64,000 nucleotides of DNA, taken from positions 892,885-956,884 of the forward strand of contig NW_011887299.1 in NCBI RefSeq assembly GCF_000151315.2, given 5' to 3'. This document shows, piece after piece, positions 11,412 through 24,220 of this stretch. Made by a program: the position numbers and the translations under genes. A model generated the notes under the pieces. The model saw nothing but the letters and a program-made list of their open reading frames with translations, did not search any database and was not told the origin of the DNA. Source of the DNA: Capsaspora owczarzaki ATCC 30864. Lineage: Eukaryota; Opisthokonta; Filasterea. The first letter of the stretch is position 1, and each line of letters begins with the position of its first letter.

Positions 11412-12371
11412 GCTGGAACTGGGATTGAAGCCTGGTTCCAACAATGCTCAAAAGTACTTGCTGGTTGCTGCGATCGGACGTCGAGCGAGTGCTTGTCAGA
11501 GTTGAAACAAAACTCTCACGTTTGTTCAGCACTAGCAGGATTAGATCGGATGTGGCGGATGAGTGAAAAACAAGGGGATGAAGGTGTGGATGAAGGTCAA
11601 CTCAGCGGCTGAGCGCGGTTTGATTGCGCCGCTTTGGCACCTGAATGCAGCTCAAGTTTGCAACAACTGCACTCAATGTGATTTTCAATAACCATTTGGG
11701 GGTTTGACCTCGATCTTAATGCATTGTTTCTCACTATGATTTTCTCGGGTCGTTCTTTGAACAGTGACTATTCTGTGCGGTGTCATTACGTGCATCGGCA
11801 TCGATGGAACATGTCTCGCGGTTGGCATCTACATGGTGTAAGTCCTGAAAATGTATCATGTCTGTTTGGGGGTTTGTAATGCTCAAAAACCGTCGTTCTC
11901 GTTCACTTTCACGTTTTGCCAGCTTCTTTGGTGTGCTGCTGTTGGGCATCGAGGCGCCCGTGCTGTTCAACTTTTCCAACCCGACTCGCAAGATTGGCGA
12001 CTTTTTCCGCAAGTTCAAGCACTGGCATCGTGCCATCCTCATCCCAATGTAGGGCTATTTGGGACGTCGTTGCGATTCTGTGTTTGTGTGTTGCATTTGT
12101 TTGACGCCAATTTTGGTCTCTAACCGATTGATTTCCACTTTTTCTTGTTTGTTGGGGATTGTGCAGCCTGACCATTGTCATCTTCTTCTGCATTGGCGTC
12201 GCCTCTGTGATTAGCATTGTTCTCTTGCTGCTGCTGTGCATGCTGCACGTCTTCACAGCCCTGGGTCCTCGCGGCCAGGACGCGCCCTCCAACTCGACCG
12301 CCGTTTCTGCACCAAGCACGCGCGGCTACAAGCAACAAGCCGACCTCGACGAAGAGGAAGGCGGTTTGTAG
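10947..12371 (+). CDS. Four-helix membrane protein, TVP18 / Flower (Cg6151-P) family
   Basis: Exons 10947-11070, 11765-11837, 11923-12048, 12167-12371, giving about 175 residues. Four hydrophobic helices can be seen: the TLVTGVFVALC region, TILCGVITCIG, MVFFGVLLLGIEAPVLF and a long last helix from ILTIVIFF onward. The signature is GIEAPVLFNF followed by a basic loop (KIGDFFRKFKHWHRA). This matches the family of fungal Golgi TVP18 and animal Flower (CACFD1) proteins, where an acidic residue sits in the second or third helix before P and is followed by a charged loop. Those relatives act in Golgi and synaptic vesicle membranes; the role here is inferred only. The C-terminus is hydrophilic and acidic. 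Intron 1 is unusually long (694 nt). Confidence 0.65.
11381..11410 (+). repeat. 30-base T run
   Basis: In intron 1 of the TVP18/Flower-like gene, T on the sense strand. Confidence 0.95.
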
Positions 12372-12577
12372 TTTTTGATGTTGATGTTTGATTGCATCTT
12401 TCCTTTTGTTCGCCCAGTTCAAAAAAAAAACCCCAAAACGTTTGTCATGATCTCTCCTTCTCCTTCTTTTCCAACTCTATGATTCAAGCTTGACAGTTTT
12501 TCGGTCTGAGCTTTTTTGATCTACCTACTCTTCATTTTTTGGTGTTCCATTATTATTCGATAAGCCGTTCTCCGCCA

Positions 12578-14141
12578 ATGTCCAACATTTACCTCGACGA
12601 TCGCATGTACGGCAAGGCTGATGTGCGCCTGCTCCACGTCCGCCGCGAGACTCGCTTCCACCATGTTGTGCACGAGCTGCGCTGCCGTGTGCTGATGCGC
12701 CTCGCCTCGGAGATTGACTTTGTGACGGGCGACAACCGCGATATCGTCGCGACCGACACGACCAAGAACACGGTCTTTGCCCTCGCCAAGAAGGTCAGTC
12801 CCCCGTCCCCACCCCCGTCCCTCCACAAACACGCAAAAGTTGAACGAGCAGCCCGTGCTTGTCTCGGCTCAAGTGCTACGCAGTCCGGAGAATGCGGCAG
12901 AAGACGGTCGCAGACCGACCAACGAGGCATTTGTGGCGTGTTCGATCTCAATGGAAAATCACTCTTTGGATTTGCCTTCTTGCACTCAAGTGCGAGAACG
13001 AACGGCTCCAAAAAGCTCGATCGCACAATCGCACACATGAGGACAGAAGAATCCGACTCCAATTGTAGTGATTGAGTTGAGTTGAATGTGTGAAACTCAC
13101 CACCCACCCCCGCTGCTGCTGCTGGTTCCGGTTGGATTCCAGGTGGGAGTGACCTCGGCCGAGCAGTTTGCGTTGGCAATCTCAAAGCACTACTTTGACC
13201 AGTACAAGCATGTAAGTCGCAAAATTGTTGTGCAACAGATCGCAAATCAAGCACGCTCGGGCATCACGCTGATTGGTCTCAATGCTCAATTTCTGCTTTT
13301 TTAGATTGAGGCAATGGATGTCAGCATTGACGAAACCCGCTGGACTCGCGTGCAAACCTCCGAGCAGCCCAAGCCCCACTCGCACGCTTTCATCAATGCC
13401 CGTGAGTGCGTGCGAACCATCTCCGTCACCCAGACGCGCGGCCAGCAGCCCGTTCTCACCTCGGGCATCAAGGAACTGGAAATCATGAAGACCACGCAGT
13501 CTGGCTTTGAAGGTGATGCTCCTGGTGTTGTTGTTGTTGCTTTTGTTCTTGTTGAACAAAGCACAGCTGCTTTGAAGGTCTGGCTAACGTTTTGCCCGCT
13601 TCTTTCTTTCCCTTTTTCAAACAGGCTACATCAAGGACGAGTACACCACTCTGAAGCCCACTGCCGATCGCGTCTTCCGCACTGTCGTCTCGTGCCAGTA
13701 CACTTTTGACCCGGCGAACGTGCACTCCATCGACTACGAGGCCGTCTTCCAAACGGCTCGGGATGCCATTCTTTCGGTAAAGCTTTGGTTGTCTCCCAAT
13801 CTATTTTGTCGTTTTTGTTTTGTCATCCTAACGCTGCTTCATCCCTTCTGATTTAATCGGGACTTTTCTCGCTCTAGGAGTTTGCCGGCCCTTCGGAGCA
13901 GGGTGTCTACTCGCCTTCCGTCCAAAACACCATCTACTTGGCCCAGAAGCGCATCATTGACCGCGTCGCCGCCGTGTCGCGTGTCACCATTGAAATGCCA
14001 AACCGCCACTGCATCTTGGTTGACTTGTCGCCTTTCAAGCTGCAAAACAACAACGAGGTGTTTGTCGTCACTGGCGAGCCTGCTGGCCTCATCCGCGCGT
14101 CCATGTCTCGTCTCGGCAGCTCGATCAAGTCCAAGCTTTAA
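12578..14141 (+). CDS. UOX: Uricase (urate oxidase), peroxisomal
   Basis: Exons 12578-12793, 13143-13211, 13305-13512, 13625-13776, 13878-14141, giving 302 residues, the usual size. Cofactor-free oxidase converting urate to 5-hydroxyisourate in purine breakdown. The catalytic lysine lies in MYGKADVRLLHV, the catalytic threonine in IVATDTTKNTVF, and the C-terminal histidine of the triad in EMPNRHCILVDL. The protein ends in SKL, a perfect type 1 peroxisome targeting signal. All junction phases agree. A polyadenylation-type AATAAA lies about 100 nt after the stop. The gene converges on the myosin V gene. Confidence 0.96.
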
Positions 14142-14443
14142 GAGAATCAGCCAACCGTTTGTTTTTTCAATGCTGTGTGTCTTATTCACACGGTTGCGAC
14201 CGCATGTCTGAAGCATTGAATATGAACCACTTGCATTTTGCAATAAAAGTGTAGTGAAATGAATGGTCCTGGGAGCTGCACTGGGCACGAAGCTCCACAC
14301 CAATCTCTGCAATCTTCACCAAAGGTGTGGGTCAGCACCTTATCAGATCGTACGAAAAAAGCCGAATTTCATTGGAATCAACACAAACTTTGACACTCGA
14401 CATACAGCAACAAGAGATAACGAAAAACACTCAACAGGCAAAA
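14142..14443. other. Convergent 3' intergenic region, 302 bp
   Basis: Shared 3'-flanking DNA of the uricase (+) and myosin V (-) genes. Apart from the AATAAA at 14242-14247 nothing recognisable is present. Confidence 0.5.
14242..14247 (+). promoter_or_regulatory. Probable polyadenylation signal of the uricase gene
   Basis: AATAAA about 100 nt downstream of the uricase TAA, followed by a GT-containing stretch. Confidence 0.5.
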
Positions 14444-17400
14444 CTAGAGCTCCATGCGCTCCAAGAAGTGCAGGCCGAGATGCTCGGGGATGCGCGTGTT
14501 GTGCAGGACAAAGCTGCGGGCTTTCAGGTTGGGTGGCAAAATGACGTCCGATTCAGTCACTACGAGCGTGGAGGCCATGGCGGCGGCGACCTGTTTGCCG
14601 GGGGACATGACGTCCACCGAAGGAGCCACCTCTTGTGGCTGGACGCCACGACGCGTTGCGGCGTTCACGGCGCGCTGAATGAACGAGCTCGAAACAGTCT
14701 CATCAAAGTCGTCATGATGGTAGGCCTGGAGCAGCTTTTGCAGCTGCATCGGGTTGAGGTGGGGGCAGCGTTCGCTCATGGCATCCATGTCATCGAGCGT
14801 CTTCTTGCGGAGCTGCAGCACCATGGCCGCCTCGCGCACATGCACCAGTCGACCCCACGACGACTTTTCAGGCAAGCCGTTGGACTTGGCCCACAGGCGA
14901 AGCTGATCGAGGTTGAACTCAATGTGAATACCGCGGTTGAACGTTGCCAGATCACGGCGCAGCAAGAGCTTGTTGACCAGGTGGCCATCCACATAGGTGA
15001 AGATGGTAGCAAACGCCTGCACCATGATGGAGGGCTCGGTGTAGCTCGATTTGAGCACGGCAAGCTTCTCCGACAGGAACTGCAGCAATCCATCCATGCG
15101 TGCGAGAGAGGACGGATCGGGCGTGTTGCGGCGGAACAGGCCAAAGAAGGACGTGGGCGCTTTGGACAGCGGCACGCCAGGCGCCTGCTCGTGTTCAATC
15201 ACAGCCATGACGAGCGGGCCAATTTGCTCTTGCAGTTGCTGAATCATGCGCCTAAACCAGCAGAACCAAAATAACAGTGAGAAGTCTAGAACAAAACTTT
15301 GAAAGGAGGAGGGAGGAGGAGGAGGAGAAGCAGACGACATACCGGTAGGCCTTGGCGATAATCTTTTCGAGGTCTTGGACAAGATCGGCAGTCGAAATGC
15401 GCACAGGCCCCTTGTCGTTGGTAAAGCCGAGGAAGAGGTGGATGCAGTTGGAGAGCCAGAAGGACGTTTGATGGAAGTCTTGCTCCACCTCCTGCGAAAT
15501 CCGCCCATACGAGAAAAGACAAAATGAGTTGAACAAGAAAAGTCGAGTTAAAAACAAAAATATCGAGTTGGTTTCGCATCGTCCCTCGCTTCACTTCATC
15601 CAATTCTTTTCTGCTTCATCCTACGCCAGTGGCACCATTCCCCTTCCTTTCCACTATTCGCCAACAACCTACCGTAAGCTTCTTGTCGAGTTCTTCCGCA
15701 ATCATGGGCATAATCAGAGCCAAATTCTCCGGACGGTTGAGGTACACGTCAAAGCGCAGGCAGTGCAAAAGCACTTGTGCAGGGACGGGCTTGAACTTGA
15801 CCAAGGCCGGCTTCATGCGACGAATAATAATGTCCAGCAGCAGCTGCGCATCGTCAGGGTCGTACGACAACAGGGCAATGGTGGTCTCAAACTCCTCCTC
15901 GATCAGCTGGCCAAGGGACTCCGATTGCGCCGATAGCTCGTCTGGGAGTGCAAGGGAATCGGTTCGGCGCGGGCCGACAGCAGCCTTTTGCGGAGTGATC
16001 ATCGAGGGAGACGTGGGGTCCAAGCGCAGGGGCGTCATGGATGTGCCAACATCGTTGTTGCCGCCAGGGGTCTTGACGGGCGTGTGGGGCAAGTCGGCCT
16101 GGTGTTGCTGGTCCACATTCTCCTTGTTTGCGAGAAGCGACAGCTGCTGCGACACCGAGGTCGAGGGGGTGAGCGCCTGCAGTTTGGCCTCGCGCTGTTC
16201 GAGTTCTGCCACCGATGTCTTGAGGCTGGCGTTCTCGGTTGCAAGGTTGGACTTGTCCGCCTCAAGCGCATGAACGCTGTCGTGCAACTGCTTGTTGGAC
16301 GCTTCCAGCAGAGCGAGTTGGGCAGCAAGGGCAGCCTCGCGCGCTTTGGACGCAGCCAGCTCCTTGCGCAGGGTCTCCAGCTCGGACAGGGTCTCCTCTT
16401 GGCTGGTCTGGGCCTCCTTGAGCTGAGTCTTGAGCGCGCGAGTCGCCTCGGTAGTCTCAGCCTTGCTCTTCTCAAAGCCAGCAATTTGCGCTTTGAGCGT
16501 TTTGGTGGCCTCCTGCAAATCCTTGCCTTCAGAGGTCTGCGAGTCGAGTCGCTGCTGCAGCTCAATGACCTTGTTCTCAAGCGTGTAGTTGACTTGGACC
16601 AGACGATTGACCGATCGAGCCTCCTCACGCAGCGCGCGCAATTCGCGGACGGCGCGGCGGCGACGGAACAGGGATTGCACAATCGTGATTTGACGAACCG
16701 ACGCGCGGTATCGGTTGCGGGCCATCCATCCGCGTGCAGCGCGCTGAATAGCACGGGCAGCCTTGTCGGCACGCAGCTCGTGTCGCACACGGCGCGCAAA
16801 CAGACCGCGGGCAAGGGCCTGGACGCGAAGCGCCGAGCGTCGCTTGGCGAGGAAGCGAACACGTTGCACGTGCATGCGCCAAACAGCTTGGATGCGAACG
16901 GCAGCGCGAGTGCGCCGCAGATTGTCGCAAAGCTTGCGGGCCAGGAATCCGCGCGCAAATGCCTGGAGCCCGATGGCGGTCTTGCGGATTTTGCGGTAGC
17001 GCTTGACAGCCACAAAGCGACGGAAGTTGGACTGGATTTTCACGGCGCACTCGGCAAGACGGCGCTCGCGACGGCGTTCCAGCACGGCCAGCTTGCCGGC
17101 GCGCAAAAAGATCTTCGTCTTGCCGAGCTGGAACTGCTCGGCGTCGAACGTGCTGTTCAGAATGAGCGAGCAGGCCTCGCGAATCTTGGCGACCTCCAGG
17201 TTGGCCTTGTTGTTGACAGCCTGCTGGCGCGTGAGGAAGGGGCGGTATCGCTCGCGGAACTCGGCATACGTCATTTTGCTCGGGTATCCCGCCGCGCTGA
17301 TGCGGATTGTCTCGAGGACACCGCATGCTCGCAGCTGTTCGAGAACGTGAATGCGATCAAACACGAACGGCTCCTTTGCCATGTTGGGCTTGATGCATCG

Positions 17401-19752
17401 CACATAATGCGTGTTGGTGTGATAGATTGTGTCCATGAGCACCGCCAAGGATGCGCGGAACTGCGAGCCAACCGTGCTGAGCTTGGAGGCGTTCGAGCGA
17501 CCCTTTTCCGTTCCCTTCAGGGCGGTAGAGGCGGCAGCAGCGGCGGCAGCCACACGCTCCTCCGAGAAGAGCATGGACAGGAATGGGACGGACGACGAGC
17601 GGACAATGGCGAGCAGCTCGTCAGCAATCTTGTCGCGATTCTTCTCGATAAAGTTCTCGACGCTGTACGTGACGCTGTGCGCGTAATGCTTGACAGTGAA
17701 GACGCCCTTGCCAATCTTTGGCACCACAAAGAAGGCGTGCTGCTTGTGCGCAGTGATTAGCTTTTGGACAAAGTTGTCGTCGGTGCCGTTGGGCAGTTTG
17801 CACTCTTCTTCGAGCAGATCGAGAATGCCCATCTTGGCCTCAATCAAGTCGAGGCAGGGCTGGTTGTCCACAAAGCCAATGAACGACCAGGCAATCTCCT
17901 CGCGAACGTACTCCTCCTGCTCGAGCTTGAAGACGTGGCGGTTGAACTGCTGCTGCAGGTTTTCGTTGGCGTAGTTGATGCAGAACTGCTCGAACGAGTT
18001 CAACTGGAAGCTCTCAAAGCCATAAATGTCAAGAATGCCAATGAAGGCGCGCGTGGTGGCGGCCACGCTCGTGTCCTTCAGCGACGTGTTGACGCGAGCC
18101 ACCACCCAATCAAACAATGTGGCATAGAGCAGCTTGGAAAAGGCATCGCGCGTGTCGCTGGCCTGCTGTTGCGTCAGCGGCTTGGTGACGCGCTCCTTGC
18201 CCACAGAAATCATGCGATTCGTGAGCCACTTGGCAAGCTGGTCGGCCTCTGCACCCAGGAAGACGCACGCCTGACGCAGCGCCACGTCCGTGTCCGAGTC
18301 AATGACGCACGAGTCGGCGCGTCGAGACGAGACAATGTTCACGTTGCCGAGGAGAAGGATGGTCGACAGCAGCTGGAAAATGCCCTGCTGGTCCAGACTC
18401 GAAATGCCCACAGTGGTCATGGCCTTGCGCGTTTCGGCGTAATCGGCAGCGTCGTCAATGCTTTCCACGACTGGGTTGCCCTGCGACAGGTAGCGGTACC
18501 CAGACACTTGGTCGAGCTTCCATGCCAGGCGGTCGTCTTCCGAAGCACCGGCGCACATCTGGGCAGAGGTTGGTCGCGCAAAAAAAGAAAAGAAAAGCAT
18601 GGGAAGGGGTGTGGTAGAGGTGGTGAGCGAATTTCAGACCAAAGAAACTTCACTGTTTTTGCTGGTTTAGCAAAACAAGTCCGCCATTACCTGGTAAAAA
18701 ATGTGGTAGGTGCGCTCCTCTTTGGCGTGAAACACGACGCGAGACTTTTCAAGGAGATAGGTGCAGATCGACGCGCCTTTGATGCGATTTGAGGCGTTGA
18801 ATTGGATCTGAATGTACTTGCCAAAGCGCGAGCTGTTGTCGTTGCGCGTGGTCTTGGCGTTGCCCAACGCTTCCATCAGCGGGTTGGACGCCATGATTTG
18901 GCGCTCGACCACCTGCGTTGAGTGTGCGCCGGCCGCCATGCTGCCTGCCGAGTCGACACCGCCGACCGTGGCCAAGTAGCGCATAATATACTTGGCGCTG
19001 ACTGTCTTGCCTGCACCCGACTCGCCCGACACAATCACCGACTGGGACTCGGACAAGCGCGACATGCGTGTGAATGCCTCTTCGGCCACGGCAAAGAGGT
19101 GCGGATCGAGGTGGCCCATCGGCACGTCTCGGTACGCAGCAATCATGTCATTCGTGTACAGGCCCTGCATGTTTTGGAACGGATTGACGGCCACGAGCAC
19201 AATGCCAGAGTACGTGTAGATGGTTCCTCGACCATAGCGGACATCGATGCAGTTGAGCACCGCTGGTTCGTGCAAGTAGCTCTGTGTGGTAACAAGCAGC
19301 GTGTGTAGGAAAGCGCAAAAAGGAAAAAAAAAAAAAAAACAAAAACAGAACAATCCGAACACATCCAAACCAAAAAGTTACAGTACGTGTGAGATTTCGT
19401 TTTTCTGCCCAGACAAAAATCCCCCAATGCAGGCTCAAAATCTTATTCGTAGCAACATCAACGAGAGAGAGTGTGTGAGAGAGTGAGAGTGAGACGGACC
19501 AAGTCGTCCTCCCCTCTGTTCCCCCTCGTGATCCCTCTTCAACAACTGCGCAAATTCTCAATGAGCGGATTCGCTGCATAACTTTGAGATTCTTGTCATT
19601 CCGCCATCACACAGACTGCAAGAACAAGCGAATCACGGCGGCTCGCATTTACAAAATAGAACACTCGGCTATATCAGTGTGAGTGATACGTCGGTGCTTT
19701 TGGTGGACGCGACATTGGGTGTACAAAACCCAAATGAAACGAAACTAAAAGG

Positions 19753-19793
<41 letters not shown>

Positions 19794-20326
19794 CAATGCG
19801 TCCTGTTTCGTCCTCTCACACACTCAAAACCCGTCGTCGCTCCATTCCCCTCGGAGACACAGACTCCCTTCCACACACCACCCGAAGCAAAAAACAGCCA
19901 CAAGCTGCGATGCACGTCCAGTTGCGAAAAAAAAACAAGTCCTACCAGGGTGGTCATGTCGTCGACGCCGTCGAGACGAGCTGGATTGTTGACGCACAGA
20001 TCACCTTCGCGCAGCGGTCCGATGGTCTTGCGCTCGGCGCTGCCGCCGTCCAGCTCGACTTCGATCGTGTACAGCTGACTGTGAGCCGCCGCTGCCGCAG
20101 CGGTGGGCCCTCCCTGCTTGCCGAACGGAGCCAGCGCGCCTGCTGCGCTCGCTGCTGCAGCTGCCGCCGCCGCGTTCGCGGTCGATGCTGCTGCGCCCGA
20201 CACTGGCGTCGCGGTGACGATGGTGGCTGCACGCCATCCCAGCGCCTTGTCGGCCACCCAGATCTGCGTGCCGGGCGACAGCAGATCGCTTTGCAGCGCG
20301 TCCGGAGTCGCTGGAGTCGAAGCCAT
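14444..20326 (-). CDS. MYO5: Class V myosin heavy chain
   Basis: Exons in gene order: 20326-19946, 19281-18691, 18558-15673, 15491-15343, 15251-14444; 4,815 nt, 1,604 residues. Actin-based cargo motor. An SH3-like N-terminus with an Ala-rich insertion is followed by the class V link [15 protein letters not shown]. The motor domain has the P-loop GESGAGKT (about residue 209), switch [10 protein letters not shown] and switch [10 protein letters not shown]. Six IQ motifs (about 820-960, first one [11 protein letters not shown]) bind light chains. A short coiled coil precedes the dilute-type cargo domain (about 1195-1600), whose core is split by the last two introns. It is shorter than vertebrate myosin Va because the coiled coil is short. 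The head-to-tail exon phases all agree, and the start is the ATG preceding ASTPATPDA. Confidence 0.96.
19754..19793 (+). repeat. 40-base T run
   Basis: In myosin V intron 1; because the gene is on the minus strand this is an A run in the transcript. Confidence 0.95.
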
Positions 20327-20688
20327 TCCGAAACCGGTTTCAAAGCGGAATCAAAAAAAAAAGAAAAAAAAAAAAAAAGGAATGGAGGACGAAAGGATTG
20401 TTGCATTGACAGGAGCACATGATGAAGGTCAGGTATTCAATGAATGCATGGAGGAGAACATGGACCATACAAAACTTGATGCAGGAGAATAAATCCAAGC
20501 TCAGTACAGTCTCGCTTTTGGACGACGTGTCCGAATTTTTCCCGCGTTGTCAAGTTCTGTCAATCGTCCATCACTGAGCTGACATTTCAGGCTCCACATT
20601 TCCCCCACTATTCATTTGGAGATTTTGATTGTCAAGGCCGATCAGTCTTGCTTTTTTGCCGTTGACAAAGGCGATCCATCACAGGTTC
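20327..20688. other. Divergent promoter region, 362 bp
   Basis: Lies between the start codons of myosin V (-) and the oxidoreductase (+). It holds both leaders and both promoters. No TATA-like or other defined element could be assigned. Confidence 0.5.
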
Positions 20689-22525
20689 ATGGAGGGCAAA
20701 TCCAGCATCAACGTTGCCATCATCGCCTATGGCTACGCCGGGCGCAAAATCCACGCTCACCTGCTCGCACGCACGCCCGGGCTTGTCATCTACGGCGTGA
20801 TGGCGAGGTGAGGAGGCAGGGCTCAGCCCAGCAAAGGCGCGCGGCGGTGTCGCGGATTGATGACAAGTTGGGTCGGTTTCAATCTCACAAACCTCCAATT
20901 CTTGTGCGCTGCACCCACTCACAGATCCGCCGAGCTTCGCAACCAAGCGAAAATAGACCATCCAAGTTGCAAGACGTTCGAGACGTTTGAAGAGGTACAG
21001 TCACTACATTGTTTTTTTGTGTCAAAAGGCTACTCAAAAAGGGCTGACCTCACCTGCAATCGTCATGACGTGGCTCAGGTTCTTTCGGATCCGGACGTGC
21101 ATCTCGTAGTTCTCGCATCACCTACTTCTCTGCATTGTGATCAGGCTGTTCGTGCCTTGCGAGGTTTGGCTTTGCTTCGGTGCATCGCTTGTTTGAGCTT
21201 TTGCGGCGTGTTCAGACAGCTCTAACAATTTCTTTGTCCCATCCTGCATCCTGCAGCCAACAAGCATGTCGTGACAGACAAGCCAATGTGCCGCACCGTG
21301 AGCGAGTGCGATCTGATGCTTGCCGCCGCCCGCGACTCGGGCAAGATGCTCAGGTTTGTTGCAAAATTCTTGTACTCGTACAAGCTTTTTTGTTTGGTTT
21401 TTGTCCGGATTGCCACGTTGCACAAAAATGACCTGGTCTCATTCTGCTCCTTGATGGTGGTCATGTCGACATCATCCATATCGATGGTTGCCTCTTGATG
21501 CTTGCAACAGTGTGTTCCAAAATCGTCGGTGGGACGGTGATTTTCTGACAGTGCAACAGGTGCTGGCGGAAAAGCAGCTCGGCGAGAGAGTTCGTTTTAT
21601 GGAGCTGGCGTTTCAACGATTCGGCTTGTCTGGCAAGGCGTGGAAGAATTCCTCGATCGAGGAGGGTGCGGGCGCGCTGCTGGACCTGGGCGCGCACACG
21701 GTTGACCAGCTCAATCGGATTAATCAGAAGCCCATATCCACCATCTACGCACGCATTCTGAAGGTATGCAGTGTGGCTTAGAGTTGGAATCGTTAGGCTG
21801 TCGTGGAGTTGAATACTTACGAAGAGATGTTGGGGTTTGTTGCCACGTAGGACTTTCCGGAGGCTCCTGGAGTAGATAGCAATTCCATCGTAGGTGATTG
21901 CGCACATCTTGTACTTGCATTCATTTTGGCAGGCCGACGGAGAGAGAGGGACATGCGAGTCTCTGACGCTTTTGCTGTTTGTTACCCAGATTTTCGTCAA
22001 CTATGTGGACGGCTCAACTGCCCTGCTCGATATTTCATCCATCGCCGCAAACCCAAAGCCTCGTTTCCATCTCTCCGGGCCGAAAGCCACCTTCACCAAG
22101 TATGGGCTGGATCCGCAAGAGCTTGCCATGGTTGCCGGTGACATTGACTCGGCGCGCGAGAGCCCTGCCAACTCTGGCACCGTCACCGATGGCGCCAGCA
22201 AAGCGGTTACTGGTAAGCTTCGAGCTGTTTGCTGAGTATGGTGGCGCTGTTACTGTTTTGGCGTTCAAGTGGTTTAACGCCATGCTGCCCCCCTCCTCTT
22301 CGCCTTCGCTTCTCCGCCTCTGTAGTCATTCCCACGCTTCCAGGACGCTGGCGCAACTACTACGAGAATGTGGCCGACCACCTTTTGCGCGGTGCCACAC
22401 TGGAAGTGCCGGCTTCACAAATTCGCAAGAACGTGGCTGTTCTGGAAGCCGCCCAACTCTCCGCCCTTCACAACAAGGTCATCCCGTTTGCCCAAGTGTA
22501 CGGCGTGACGGAGCGACAGGACTAG
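20689..22525 (+). CDS. Gfo/Idh/MocA-family NAD(P)-dependent oxidoreductase
   Basis: Exons 20689-20807, 20925-20994, 21079-21163, 21257-21353, 21511-21763, 21851-21889, 21990-22212, 22326-22525; 361 residues, a typical size. The N-terminal Rossmann fold has a glycine loop variant (AIIAYGYAGRKIHAHLL), then VVLASPTSLHCDQAVRALR and VTDKPMCRTV; the DKP replaces the usual EKP. The C-terminal half carries NRRWDGDF and LLDLGAHTVDQ, as in dimeric dehydrogenases of sugars and dihydrodiols. Several introns are short, and exon 6 is only 39 nt. The substrate cannot be told from sequence. No targeting signal was seen, so it is probably cytosolic. Confidence 0.88.
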
Positions 22526-24220
22526 GCTTCAAAAGTCAGGGGTCTTCGATGGTCGACCAAGCGACACACGAATCAAGCATTGAAAAACTTCAAGGACTCG
22601 CTTTGCCTTGACCAAGCTGACTTTTTCGATTTCTGATTTCAGCTGCAACCTTTTCGTCCCTTCCGCAATCCGTTGGTCTAATCCGAATAATTTTCTGTCC
22701 TTGTTTTTGAAATCCGAATTTCGCGTTTGCAGTTGATTTACGGATTTGGATTTTGTCCAGGATCGCAGTCGGAAAACAGACTTTTCCGCTTTTCTTTTTG
22801 GTTTCTGCTGCTGAAGGTAAGAAAAAAAAAAGAAAAAAAAAAAAAAAAAAGAAAGTCACGTTCGGTTGATTCCTTTGCAAAGTCGATCGATTGTCGTTTT
22901 TGTTTGGTTTGTCTCTCTTTCGCTCTCTCTCTCGCTCGCTCGCCATGCGTTTTGCTTTGAGTACTCGACGATCGGGGGTTTGGTTTGGATGCTGAGGGGA
23001 AAGCAAGAGAAGCACATGGCAGAAAAGCAAAAAAAAAAAAAAAAAAAAAGCAGCGCCACGCGGGAAAAACTAATTTGACGATCGGCGCTCCATCTCGCTG
23101 CCCTTGCAGCGGCTGCTGCGGTGAAACGCAAGGCACATTCAAAAGCAATGCGATTGATCGATCTGACATCCAAGAAGATCGACGAAAAGCAGCAGAAGGC
23201 GGGGGGAGGGGAGAAAGGCGAGCGGTGCCCATGTGTTTGCCAAACCGCATCGGCGGTGCTGGGGCCAGTGTGCCATTGGAAATAGCATTGTCTCAGTGTT
23301 GCTGCTGCCGCTCTGGTTCTTCCCCTTTCAGCCACCTGCTTCCAACTCCCCCCCCCTTTTGTTGGACGATAGAAGTGTACTCCAAACACAGTGCAACAAC
23401 ACCACCCATCACCATTGTTGTGTTTGTCAAACCCCGCCCAAACACACATGTGAGCGTTGCCTTTGCGGAGACTGTAACGAGTACCTGCTGTCCCTTTTTT
23501 TTTTTTTTTTGGCGAGATCGCTGTTTTTTTTTTCTTTCTTTTTGCGTTTCAATGCTCTACCAATGTGTGAGCACTTTACAGGTGTCTACTGCTGAGCTTG
23601 TGATGATTGTTTCCCAAAAGGTCTTTTTGTTCGTGTGGCTATTTTGTTCTTCTTGCTTGATGATGGTTTTTCCAAGCCCGATCCCAGCGTGGGTTGCGCT
23701 TTTCTTCTTCTTGCCAATTGGTAGTAGCTGTGGCCAGTGTCCACAGTTCGTCCCCTTTTTGCTTCAAAAACCACACATGCGAAATCATCCGTCCACAGTG
23801 ATTCATCGCATGGTTGGACTACCTCTTCCTTCCCTTCTCCTTCCCTTCTCCTTCCCTTCTCCTCCCCTTCTCCTCATTCCTGATCTCGATCTCTTCCATG
23901 TCTTCTTCTTTTTGACTTTCTGCCGCAAACGTGGAGCTCAGTCGGATTTTTTATTTGGTATTTTTTTTTTTTTTACTTTTCGATTCCCGCCATTTTTTTC
24001 GTTTTCATTCGCGCCATTTTTTTTTTTATTCGCCAAGCTCACAGTGTTTTCGTTTTTGTTTTTTAAAATTTGGGTCTTCCTCTGCTGCAGCGCCTCGGTC
24101 TCCGACACACACACAAGATCTTCCAACCGTTCTCCCCATCCATTGCCCGTTCTCCCCCCTCTCCCTCTCCCTCTTTCTGTTTTTTAACCAAACAAAAAAA
24201 GCACCTTCTTCTTCCAAAAA
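22526..24220. other. Intergenic region, 1.7 kb, homopolymer-rich
   Basis: Contains A runs (about 22820-22850 and 23029-23049), T runs (about 23494-23509) and a pyrimidine repeat of a CTTCCCTTCTC type (23821-23877). Long open frames exist on both strands but are driven by these simple sequences (poly-Phe, poly-Lys) and show no domain. The stretch just before 24221 is T/C-rich and is probably the CAD promoter and leader. Confidence 0.6.
23821..23877 (+). repeat. Pyrimidine minisatellite upstream of CAD
   Basis: Four or more copies of a 12-base CTTCCCTTCTCC-like unit in tandem, about 350 bp before the CAD start. One strand is entirely C and T across the tract. Confidence 0.8.

Noticed and set aside
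15988-17760. Plus-strand open frame of 590 codons
   Set aside because: Antisense of myosin V, which has unmistakable domains in the sense frame.
22985-24187. Plus-strand open frame of 400 codons
   Set aside because: Made of poly-Lys, poly-Phe and Pro/Leu runs from A, T and CT tracts; no domain or signal, and an overlapping minus-strand frame is equally long.
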